From Erythrobacter longus (lineage in GTDB: Bacteria; Pseudomonadota; Alphaproteobacteria; Sphingomonadales; Sphingomonadaceae), in assembly GCF_000715015.1 (NCBI RefSeq), contig NZ_JMIW01000009.1, positions 62,001 through 126,000 of the forward strand: a stretch of 64,000 bases of DNA. Reading direction: 5' to 3'. Below are positions 52,596 to 60,334 of this stretch, one piece after another; the first letter of the stretch is position 1; each line of letters opens with the position of its first letter. Both the position numbers and the translations under genes were made by a program. Below the pieces are notes generated by a model. The model saw nothing but the letters and a program-made list of their open reading frames with translations, was not told the DNA's origin and searched no databases.

Positions 52596-52950
52596 TGTCA
52601 GTGTCTCTTCCCTATCTGTTTTCGTTTGTGAGCGTGTGTGCCGATATGCGGCGTCCAGAGCAAGCTTTCCTACTGAAAGGGCGTTTGGCATGTTGCCTTT
52701 GGAAGGTTTGGCCACAAGAGATTTTCGCGTTCTCCTTGCAAAGTGTCTCATAGGGTTTGGCACACAAGTTATTGAAAACATGCGCATGTTGGAATTGAAT
52801 GTTGGATGCTATGAGACACATGTGTCTCATAGGGTTAATTTTGGAGGCACTATCCTCGCGCAAAATCTTGGAAGTTGTGAAGCGCGGATGAGACGGTTAG
52901 GGCGATTGGTAAAAAGCGAAACATCACTTCAAATGAACGGCAAAACTCAC
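52596..52950. other. 355-bp divergent gap before the exopolysaccharide genes
   Basis: It contains palindromic element copy B (52738-52833) and about 100 bp of leader before the Alg14-like gene. No gene is evident; frames crossing it lack family resemblance. Confidence 0.6.
52738..52833. repeat. Bipartite palindromic element, copy B
   Basis: The same layout as copy A: GCAAAGTGTCTCATAGG with half-site TGTCTCATAG at 52744-52753, then after 55 bp the perfect 24-bp palindrome at 52809-52832. Between them both copies share ATTGAAAA at an equal offset (17-18 bp after the half-site). Copy B also has a 14-bp palindrome AACATGCGCATGTT at 52777-52790. Confidence 0.85.
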
Positions 52951-53409
52951 ATGACAAATACCAGCCGCAAGGTGCTAGCGGTTGCCTCTGGCGGCGGGCA
53001 TTGGGAACAGCTCATGCTGCTTCGCGATACGCTCGATAATTATGACGTGCGCTTTGCAACGACCGATCCACTGATCGCAAAGCAGCGCGGCATCGCGGAC
53101 GCCGAGACTTTGCCCGATTGCAACCAGAATACGCCTGTGAAAGCCCTCTTTTGCGCGGTGGCCGCACTTCGGATCGTGCTCAAACATCGACCCGATGTCA
53201 TTTTGTCGACGGGTGCTGCGCCGGGTTACTTCTGCCTCCTTGCAGGCCGCCTGGTTGGTGCACGCACTCTGTGGATCGATAGCGTTGCCAATGGCGAACA
53301 GCTTTCGATGTGCGGCAAACTATCGCGGCGTACAGCGCATGAATGCCTGACCCAGTGGGAGCATCTGGCGGATGGCGATGCGGTGAAATATCGCGGAGCG
53401 GTTCTGTGA
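52951..53409 (+). CDS. Alg14/PssD-like glycosyltransferase membrane subunit
   Basis: A 152-residue protein. VLAVASGGGHWEQLMLLRDT is the N-terminal Rossmann motif of Alg14/PssD/EpsE proteins, followed by TDPLIAKQRGIADAETLP and HRPDVILSTGAAPGYFCLLA, then RTLWIDSVANGEQLSM. It forms the acceptor-binding, membrane-associated half of a two-subunit UDP-sugar transferase. The ATG at 52951 is chosen; 52933 is an in-frame alternative. Its TGA overlaps the GTG start of the next gene. Confidence 0.88.
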   Translation: MTNTSRKVLAVASGGGHWEQLMLLRDTLDNYDVRFATTDPLIAKQRGIADAETLPDCNQNTPVKALFCAVAALRIVLKHRPDVILSTGAAPGYFCLLAGRLVGARTLWIDSVANGEQLSMCGKLSRRTAHECLTQWEHLADGDAVKYRGAVL

Positions 53410-53888
53410 TCCTGGTGACGGTTGGCATGCAGCTGGGCTTTGACCGGCTGATCGAGGCGATGGACAAGCTTGCGCCTGAATTGGGCGTGGAAGTCATCGC
53501 GCAAACAGGAGTGGGCACGTATCGTCCCAAGAACATGCAAGCGCGCAAAAGCATCGCGCCAGCCGAGTTTGAAAGCCTCGTCCAGCAAAGCCAGTTGATC
53601 GTTGCTCATGCGGGTATCGGAACGGTCCTCACCGCTCAGCGCCTGTCAAAGCCAATCCTGCTGTTCCCAAGGCGGTTCGATCACGGCGAACATCGCAACG
53701 ATCACCAGGTGGCAACAGTGCGCAATCTTCAGGGGCGCCCCGGACTGCTGATCGCGATGGATGAAACGGAGCTTAAATCGAAGATTGCCAAGGGCTTGGC
53801 ATTGACGTCTACAAAGGCGCAGATGTCACCGACCGCGAGGCAGCTTCGCAGCGCGATTGCGGGATTTATTGAAACAGGCAAGCTTTAG
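53406..53888 (+). CDS. Alg13/PssE-like glycosyltransferase catalytic subunit
   Basis: A 160-residue protein of the GT28 C-terminal type: ILVTVGMQLGFDRLIEAMDK, VIAQTGVGTYRPKN, SLVQQSQLIVAHAGIGTVLT and PILLFPRRFDHGEHRNDHQV. The HAGIGT and the His-rich DHGEHRNDHQ segments bind the UDP-sugar. It pairs with the preceding subunit. The start is the GTG at 53406, overlapping the previous TGA (GTGA). Confidence 0.9.
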   Translation: MILVTVGMQLGFDRLIEAMDKLAPELGVEVIAQTGVGTYRPKNMQARKSIAPAEFESLVQQSQLIVAHAGIGTVLTAQRLSKPILLFPRRFDHGEHRNDHQVATVRNLQGRPGLLIAMDETELKSKIAKGLALTSTKAQMSPTARQLRSAIAGFIETGKL

Positions 53889-53901
53889 CGGGCAGTATCA
53901 C

Positions 53902-54465
53902 TCAACCGCGTTGCTTGAGACTTCCTCTGACGACACTGACATAGAATAAAGCAGCGCCCAGGACGACCAGACTTGATCCGATATCGCCGACCCAATTGAG
54001 CTTGAGCGGCCCGTTCAACAGGCGGTCGAGCGCATGAAGGGAAACGGTTCGCATGACCATCGTTGCCAGCATCACCCCGCAGGCTCCAATCGCGACCGCA
54101 ACGGCAATATTACGGCGACCCGAAACGCGCTGCGACGTCCAATAGGCCGCCAGCATGGCACAGCTTGCAAACAGAATGAGAGAAACCGCAACGACTGGCC
54201 CTTGCAATGAACGACGCTCAGCCAGCAGTTCTTGTGCCTCAAGCAATTCGCGCATGCTTTCGCGAATACCCTCTTCAAGGTTTAGCAACCGCAACACGAT
54301 AAGGACCACGAAATAGAGCGCCATCAACGACCACGCCTTAACATGCCAGGGTTGTTGACGACTGCGCCGCGCCTCACGACCCGCCCGCACAGCAGCGCCA
54401 GCGACCACGGCATAAAATACGCAAGCAACAAGACTTAAAATGGAAAGTTGGGCCAGCACCGGCAA
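53902..54465 (-). CDS. Four-helix membrane protein of the EPS locus
   Basis: A 187-residue protein with hydrophobic segments near residues 5-27, 45-63, 92-112 and 120-140, and a final one near 163-180. A helical segment EEGIRESMRELLEAQELLAE lies between the second and third. No family recognised. It faces the Alg13-like gene and is divergent from the wza-like gene, so it may belong to the exopolysaccharide system. Confidence 0.6.
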   Translation of the reverse strand: MPVLAQLSILSLVACVFYAVVAGAAVRAGREARRSRQQPWHVKAWSLMALYFVVLIVLRLLNLEEGIRESMRELLEAQELLAERRSLQGPVVAVSLILFASCAMLAAYWTSQRVSGRRNIAVAVAIGACGVMLATMVMRTVSLHALDRLLNGPLKLNWVGDIGSSLVVLGAALFYVSVVRGSLKQRG

Positions 54466-54734
54466 TACCCCGAGATTTCGCAGTGGCCTGCGTTTAGCGA
54501 AGACCAGTGCAGATAGGCAATGTCAGGTTCATCGTTAGCCACGATCATGCAAGGTTAAAGTTGCAATGAGTAGTTCGCACGAGGATGTGCAAAAGAGATT
54601 TGTAGATCGTAAGAAGTGTACGTCCCGAAATAGGACGAGGGATCTCTGAATGCCCCTCGGGCCCCACGCAAAGCAGTTGCGCTGGGGTCACACGCTCTCT
54701 AAGAGAGGGTCCAAAATGGGGTAAAAGGTAGGGT

Positions 54735-55457
54735 ATGAATATCTCAAGACATTTTGGTGCAGCAATCGCAATGGCCGCCTTTGGTCTAACCGCATGTGCG
54801 TCGTCGCCTGCGCCCATCGTCGGCGCGGCCGTTTCACAACCGCGTGCTGATCTTGGCCAAGGGCTCTATTCGCAAGCGCGCCCCGCAACCTATGCCTTGC
54901 GCCCTTCTGATCAGATTTCGATCAACGTCTTTCGCGAACCAGACTTGTCCGTGGGAGAAGTCATGGTCGGCGTTGATGGCTCGGTTTCACTCCCGCTTCT
55001 TGGTACTATTCCAGCAGCAGGGATGACCACGCGCGAACTGGAACAAGACGTTGCAAAACGCCTTCTTGCAGCTGGCCTTCGCACTCCGATGGTAAGCGTC
55101 AACATCGCGAACTATGCATCGCACCTTGTCACGGTTGAGGGTTCTGTCGAAGATCCCGGCGTATACGCCTTCCAACCCGGTTCGCGCCTTTCCTCTGCAA
55201 TTGCCATGGGCGGCGGTCCAACCCGCACCGCCAATACTCAACAAGTCGCAGTCTTTCGTGAAAGCCCGGACGGCGTCATGATTGCTCTGTTCGACTATTC
55301 TCAGATGCGCCAAGGCACGATGCTTGACCCGGTTCTTGCCCCAGGCGACCGGGTTGTCATGGGGACCGATGGCCTGCCTGTGTTCTATCAAGACGTCCTG
55401 AAAACACTCCCGGCTCTTGGCGTATTCGCCACTGTCGCGGTCCAAAGCGGCAACTAA
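54735..55457 (+). CDS. Wza/GumB-like polysaccharide export outer-membrane lipoprotein
   Basis: A 240-residue exporter. A signal with lipobox LTAC ends near residue 21. The Poly_export domain follows (YALRPSDQISINVFREPDLS and VGVDGSVSLPLLGTIPAAGM), then an SLBB-type segment (VTVEGSVEDPGVYAFQPGSR) and a C-terminal stretch ending LPALGVFATVAVQSGN. Shorter than E. coli Wza (379 residues), it lacks the second SLBB and probably the alpha-barrel helix. AAGGTAGGG precedes the ATG. It is the first gene of the export pair with the kinase. Confidence 0.93.
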   Translation: MNISRHFGAAIAMAAFGLTACASSPAPIVGAAVSQPRADLGQGLYSQARPATYALRPSDQISINVFREPDLSVGEVMVGVDGSVSLPLLGTIPAAGMTTRELEQDVAKRLLAAGLRTPMVSVNIANYASHLVTVEGSVEDPGVYAFQPGSRLSSAIAMGGGPTRTANTQQVAVFRESPDGVMIALFDYSQMRQGTMLDPVLAPGDRVVMGTDGLPVFYQDVLKTLPALGVFATVAVQSGN

Positions 55458-55463
55458 ACAACC

Positions 55464-57665
55464 ATGAACGACCGTTCGCTAATGCAGGCCCCTGGCCAAG
55501 ATCCACGGCAGGGGTGGGTTGATGCCTATATGCCCGATGGCCAAGTCGGTCACTTTGAGCCCCCTCGCCCACTGCTGGACCTCTCTACCATCAGAGGGAT
55601 GCTCTACCGGCAGCGCTGGTTGCTTGCAGGCGTCGTTGTGGCTTCGCTTATTGCAGGGTTGATCATCACTCTGTTGTCGACCCCGATGTATGAGGCCCGC
55701 TCGACGGTTCGTGTCGAGCCTTACGGTCAGTTTATTGTCGAGGGACAAGACGTTGAAGCTGGCATTGCCAGCAACCAGGTGTTCGATTTCCTGCAGACGC
55801 AGCTTGCCGTCATCAAATCGCGCAATCTTGCCACGACCGTCGCGCAGAACCTTAATCTAGGCGAGCGTTCAGCCTTGCTTGGCGCAGATTTTGACGAATC
55901 TCGCCCGCCAAACATGACCGACGAACAATGGCTCCAAGCCAAGAACGAAGCCGCCGCAGGCCAGCTTCAATCGCAGGTCGCAGCCGCAATCCCTGATGAT
56001 AACTGGATCATCACGATCAGCTACCGCTCATCAGATCCGGTTCTCGCAGCGGAACTCGCCAATGCGTATGCAGATGCCTTTGCAGAATCCGATACCCGCA
56101 GTTCGATTGAAACAAACGAATACGCGCAAGAATACCTGCTGGATCAGATCAATCTGATCCGTGTGCGTTTGCAAGAGGCCGAAGAGGCCACGAACAACTA
56201 CGCTCGCGGTGCTCAGATCATTCTTCAACCGGGCGAAGGCGAAGACGCTGCTCCGACAACGCTGACCAGCACCAACCTTTCATCTGCCAACGCCCGTTTT
56301 TCAGCAGCGCGGGCAGATCGTATTGCAGCGGAACAAAAATGGCGGGCGATCCAGAATGCCCCCGCCGACCAGCTGCCCGCAGTGCAAACAAATTCGGTTT
56401 TGCAGGGTCTTGTTTCGGATAAGATATCCAAGGAAGGTGAGCTCATCGAACTGCGCCAGCGCTACAATGATGAATTCCCGCAAATCCAGAACCTGTTGCA
56501 ACAAATCGCAGTCCTCGATCGCCAGATCGCTGACCGTGGCAATGCCATCAAGGCGTCGATCCGCAACGACTACATCGTCGCACGCAACCAGGAGCAGGCA
56601 CTTCAGGCAGAACTCAACAGCCTGACTGGCGAGACATTGAGCGAGCAGGATGATCAGGTTCAACTGAGCGTTCTTGAACGCGAGGCAGAAGCGCTCAGAG
56701 GCCAGCTCGAATCGCTTTTGACGCGCTACAACCAGGTAACCTCTGCTGCCAATGTTGATGCGGGCGCCTTCAACAAGCTTGATAGCGCAGTGGTGCCTTC
56801 AACGCCTTACGCGCCGAGCCTTTCGGTCAATTTGACCATGGCTTTGGTCGCCGGGATTGCGCTGGCTGGTGGTCTTGCACTGCTGCGAGAAACCTTTGAC
56901 GATCGCATTCGGTCGCTCGAGGAAGTCGAAGACAAGCTGGGTCTGCCGCTGTTCGGCCAAACGCCGTATGTCGACGAGCGCGATATCGAGGTTTTTGGCA
57001 ACGACTTCAGCACACTTATGGAATCCTACGCCTCGATCCGGTCGAGCATAGACTTCTCGCTTTCCCGAGAGCGCAACGTGCTGCAATTTACCAGCACCGA
57101 GGCGTCTGAAGGTAAATCGACAACCGCGGTTATCCTTGCCGAATTGTTTGCGCGCATGGGCCGCAAGACCTTGCTGATCGACGCCGATTTGCGCCGTCCA
57201 ACGATTGCCAAACTGCTTGATATCGAAAAACCCAAAGTGGGCCTCGTCGAGGTTCTCCTTGGCCACGTCAAACTTGAAGACGCGATAATCAAAGGGGTTC
57301 ACGACAACCTCGACATCCTCGCAATTGCTGAGATTCCAGCGAGCCCAACCGAGCTTTTGGCAGAATCTTATGTAGGCGAGTTGATTGCCAAGCACCGCAA
57401 CGATTATTCGCTGATTATCTTCGATTCCAGCCCTGTCATGGGCCTCGCCGATGCGCCGATGCTGTCACGCGTTGTCGATGGTACGATTTTCGTCATGGAA
57501 GCGAACCGTATTTCGTTCGGCAAAGCCAAAACAGCCAAACGTCGTTTGCAAGCAAGCGGCGCGAAGATGCTGGGCGTTATTCTGACCAAATACCGCGCGC
57601 TCGAAGCGGGTCAGGACTACAGCTATCAGTATAGCTATTACCAGTACGGCGGCACCAAAGAATAA
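55464..57665 (+). CDS. Wzz-Wzc type polysaccharide copolymerase with BY-type tyrosine kinase
   Basis: A 733-residue fusion protein that sets chain length and drives polymer export. The N-terminal Wzz domain has its first helix at about residues 50-70 (LLAGVVVASLIAGLIITLLS) and the second at 452-475. Between them is a coiled-coil region (about 220-440). The cytoplasmic kinase has Walker A TEASEGKSTTAVILAELFAR near 545, A' LLIDADLRRPTIAKL, and Walker B LIIFDSSPVMGLADAPML near 650. The tail has a tyrosine cluster (YSYQYSYYQYGG), the autophosphorylation site of such kinases. It begins 6 bp after the wza-like gene. Confidence 0.95.
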   Translation: MNDRSLMQAPGQDPRQGWVDAYMPDGQVGHFEPPRPLLDLSTIRGMLYRQRWLLAGVVVASLIAGLIITLLSTPMYEARSTVRVEPYGQFIVEGQDVEAGIASNQVFDFLQTQLAVIKSRNLATTVAQNLNLGERSALLGADFDESRPPNMTDEQWLQAKNEAAAGQLQSQVAAAIPDDNWIITISYRSSDPVLAAELANAYADAFAESDTRSSIETNEYAQEYLLDQINLIRVRLQEAEEATNNYARGAQIILQPGEGEDAAPTTLTSTNLSSANARFSAARADRIAAEQKWRAIQNAPADQLPAVQTNSVLQGLVSDKISKEGELIELRQRYNDEFPQIQNLLQQIAVLDRQIADRGNAIKASIRNDYIVARNQEQALQAELNSLTGETLSEQDDQVQLSVLEREAEALRGQLESLLTRYNQVTSAANVDAGAFNKLDSAVVPSTPYAPSLSVNLTMALVAGIALAGGLALLRETFDDRIRSLEEVEDKLGLPLFGQTPYVDERDIEVFGNDFSTLMESYASIRSSIDFSLSRERNVLQFTSTEASEGKSTTAVILAELFARMGRKTLLIDADLRRPTIAKLLDIEKPKVGLVEVLLGHVKLEDAIIKGVHDNLDILAIAEIPASPTELLAESYVGELIAKHRNDYSLIIFDSSPVMGLADAPMLSRVVDGTIFVMEANRISFGKAKTAKRRLQASGAKMLGVILTKYRALEAGQDYSYQYSYYQYGGTKE

Positions 57666-57744
57666 GGCGAGGGGATTGGCATAGCCGTCCCTTGCTCTAT
57701 TGCTGCCGCGCTGACCTGATAATCAGCCACGAACAGGCCGAGAG

Positions 57745-58917
57745 ATGACCAGCCGAATTCTTCACGTCAGTGGCGATTTTCCTGATCCCATCGAGCCGTT
57801 CAAGACCCCCGTCATCCAAAGCTTTCTGGAGCTTACCTCGGAGAGTTTCGAACACGAGGTGGTGTCAATTAACAGGGTAGGCCCCGGAGCGTTTGGCCTT
57901 GTTCGGACACTCTTGACCCCGGACGCCCATGTGACTGACCAACAGGCATTCGATGCCGGCACAGCCCTTCGATATTCAGCTCCCGGCCGCGGCATTTTCC
58001 ATCAGACGATGCTAGAGCGCCTGGGAAAGCACATCGCCGATATGATCGCAGCATCAGGCAAACCCGTGCCGCTCTTGGTGGGGCACAAGCTCACAATTGA
58101 AGGAATTGCCGTTGCCAAAGCATCAAAGATCACTGGCATTCCATACGCGCTCACGATCCAAGGCAACACCGACCGCAGGATTTTGAAAGCAAGGCCGGAC
58201 CTTCGCAGGCTTTTCCGAAAAATCCATCAGAATGCCAGCGCGGTTTGCACATTCACGCCCATTGCCAAGGATGCGATTGAGAGCGCGCTGGGGAAACGCG
58301 AAGATGGTATCGCTCTCATCCCTTGCCCAACAGAGCTCGATACTATCGCAGCACCGAGGGTCACAAATGGCGATGTGATTTCAGTCTTCCATCTGAAAAA
58401 CCACGCTGTGAAAAATCTTGATGGCCTGGTGAATGCAGCCAGCCAACTCAGGGGAGAGGAGCGCGGTCGAAAGATCTCAATCCTGGGCGGTGGGAGCGAT
58501 GCAGAAATCGCACATTGCAAACAGTTGATCGCAAGCGCGCCTCAAATCCAGTTGGAAGGGCCGGTCGAACGCTCCTCCATGCAAGCGAGGATGAACGAGG
58601 CTTGCGTGTTGGTTGTGCCTTCGCGGGCGGAATCGTTTGGCCTTGTTTTTGTTGAGGCTCTCTTCGCAGGGCTGCCCATCATCTATCCCAAGGGGACCGC
58701 CATTGATGGGTACTTTGACGGCTTGCCGTTTGCGCAAGGGGTCGATGCCCGCTCACCTCATTCAATCGCTAAAGCGATAGAGCGGGCCATCAAAGAAGAG
58801 AGTGAGATGAAGGGGGCGCTGGCCAAGTGGCAAAAGTCCGGCGCTGCCAGTTTCTTTGCCCGCAGCGCAATTGCCAGCAGCTACAAATCAGTCCTTGAGA
58901 GCGCTTTACGCAGGTAA
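57745..58917 (+). CDS. GT4-type glycosyltransferase
   Basis: A 390-residue GT-B transferase. The N-terminal half has SRILHVSGDFPDPIEPFKTP and LTIEGIAVAKASKITGIPYA; the nucleotide-sugar half has ISVFHLKNHAVKNLDGLVNA, GGGSDAEIAHCKQL, LEGPVERSSMQARMNEACVL and VVPSRAESFGLVFVEALFAG, the EX7E-type motif of family GT4. Donor and acceptor are unknown. It follows the kinase gene by 79 bp. Confidence 0.9.
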   Translation: MTSRILHVSGDFPDPIEPFKTPVIQSFLELTSESFEHEVVSINRVGPGAFGLVRTLLTPDAHVTDQQAFDAGTALRYSAPGRGIFHQTMLERLGKHIADMIAASGKPVPLLVGHKLTIEGIAVAKASKITGIPYALTIQGNTDRRILKARPDLRRLFRKIHQNASAVCTFTPIAKDAIESALGKREDGIALIPCPTELDTIAAPRVTNGDVISVFHLKNHAVKNLDGLVNAASQLRGEERGRKISILGGGSDAEIAHCKQLIASAPQIQLEGPVERSSMQARMNEACVLVVPSRAESFGLVFVEALFAGLPIIYPKGTAIDGYFDGLPFAQGVDARSPHSIAKAIERAIKEESEMKGALAKWQKSGAASFFARSAIASSYKSVLESALRR

Positions 58918-58930
58918 GCGTGTTGTAGGC

Positions 58931-59875
58931 CTAATAGCCTTTCAGCCACTCCTTACGCGCATCCCAAATCTTCGCCCATTCGGTTGCGGTTTCTGAATTA
59001 CCGGAAAGACGCGATTGGACGATCGATCCAAGCCTCCGGTTCGCAATCCAGAACCACATCAGCATACGCCCTATTGGCGCAAGTGCGCTAGGCCAGTGAT
59101 CGTCGATCAAGCTCACTTTGGCACGCATGAGCTTGATCTGCTTTTGACTGCGCAGCGTCGTCGAGGCCCCAACCAGATGCATGATCTGCGCATCGGGCGT
59201 TATCATGGGAGAATAGCCAAGCCTGGCTGCACGAAGGCACATATCGGCTTCTTCGCCATACATGAAATACTTGCTGTCAAAGCCGCCAAGCTCGTTCCAC
59301 AAAGAGCGCTTCAACAAGAAGAAACAGCCCACCACGATATCGACTTCGCGCACGCTATCGCGTTTCCAGCCACCGATAGCCTCTGGATTGAAGAAACGTG
59401 AGTTCGGGAATGCGCGGCTAAGGCCGAAAGCACTGCAAAACAGGCTCCAAGGCGAGGATTTCTTCCAGCATGATGCCGGGTTTAGTGAGCCATCAGGATA
59501 GACTGTGCGTCCCCCCACAATACCAGCTTGAGGGTTTTCTTTTCCAAAGTTGAGCAAGTTCACAACAGCGTCTGGATGGGTTTCAGTGTCAGGGTTGAGC
59601 AGCAGGAGCCAATCGGTCTTAGCTTTCGCTGCCACCCGGTTGTTCGCCTCTGCAAAGCCCAGGTTCTCATCATGCGCGATCAATTCAACCTGAGGGAATT
59701 TTTCAGCGATCGCCTCGGCAGAGCCATCCGCTGATGCGTTGTCCCAGACAACGACATGCATCTGAACATCGCCTGCGTTTTCAAGCAGGGTTTCGATCGC
59801 TTTCAACGTCAGTTCGCGCGTGTTCCAGCTGACGATGATGATCGTTACTTCGGCGCTTTGAGGTGGGGCAAGCAT
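58931..59875 (-). CDS. GT2-type glycosyltransferase
   Basis: A 314-residue GT-A transferase, probably rhamnosyl-like by subgroup appearance. EVTIIIVSWNTRELTLKAIE and VVVWDNASADGSAEAI are the N-terminal nucleotide-binding part, DWLLLLNPDTETHPDAV gives the N-x-D form of the DXD site, and GGFDSKYFMYGEEADMCLRA is the acceptor/catalytic region with an ED-type motif. It is convergent with the GT4 gene. C-terminal helix region to SRLSGNSETATEWAKI. Confidence 0.92.
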   Translation of the reverse strand: MLAPPQSAEVTIIIVSWNTRELTLKAIETLLENAGDVQMHVVVWDNASADGSAEAIAEKFPQVELIAHDENLGFAEANNRVAAKAKTDWLLLLNPDTETHPDAVVNLLNFGKENPQAGIVGGRTVYPDGSLNPASCWKKSSPWSLFCSAFGLSRAFPNSRFFNPEAIGGWKRDSVREVDIVVGCFFLLKRSLWNELGGFDSKYFMYGEEADMCLRAARLGYSPMITPDAQIMHLVGASTTLRSQKQIKLMRAKVSLIDDHWPSALAPIGRMLMWFWIANRRLGSIVQSRLSGNSETATEWAKIWDARKEWLKGY

Positions 59876-60067
59876 GATGAGAAAAAGGGCCTGTTTGCAG
59901 CAAGTGTATGTTCTTTAGCCCCACCCATTACGCAATGGAGCGCGAACAGTCACGGACAAACAAAGCTGACGACTGAGGTTTTCTTGCCATCACCAAGACG
60001 GAAAACAATAACTTTCCTACATCAATTGTTCTTCTTATGTTCTTTTCGAATCCAAGGAGAATAGAAA

Positions 60068-60334
60068 ATGCCCCAAGACCCTTTTTCAAGCACTGACAGT
60101 GTCACCTCCCCTGCGCGCGAATGGTTCGATATTGTGCCCAACGACAATTCAGACCTCAGTTTTGTCCCAAAAGCCATCTTTGTCGGAACAGGCGGGGATT
60201 TGGTCGTTTCCAGCGCCAGCACAAACACTGAAGTCATCTTCCGCAATGTGCCAAGCGGTTCGGTCTTAGACATTCGCCCTGCAGCGGTTCGCGAAACAGG
60301 CACCACAGCTACGGACCTGGTGGGGCTGATCTGA
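60068..60334 (+). CDS. Spike base protein resembling RCAP_Rcc01079 (GTA head-spike base)
   Basis: An 88-residue protein, DPFSSTDSVTSPAREWFDIV then FVPKAIFVGTGGDLVVSSAS and FRNVPSGSVLDIRPAAVRET with GTTATDLVGLI at the end. This motif order is that of the spike base family named after Rcc01079 of Rhodobacter capsulatus, part of the head spike of its gene transfer agent. The identification is from memory of that pattern. No signal peptide. AAGGAG lies 8 bp upstream. Its TGA overlaps the ATG of the spike gene (TGATG). Confidence 0.75.
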   Translation: MPQDPFSSTDSVTSPAREWFDIVPNDNSDLSFVPKAIFVGTGGDLVVSSASTNTEVIFRNVPSGSVLDIRPAAVRETGTTATDLVGLI

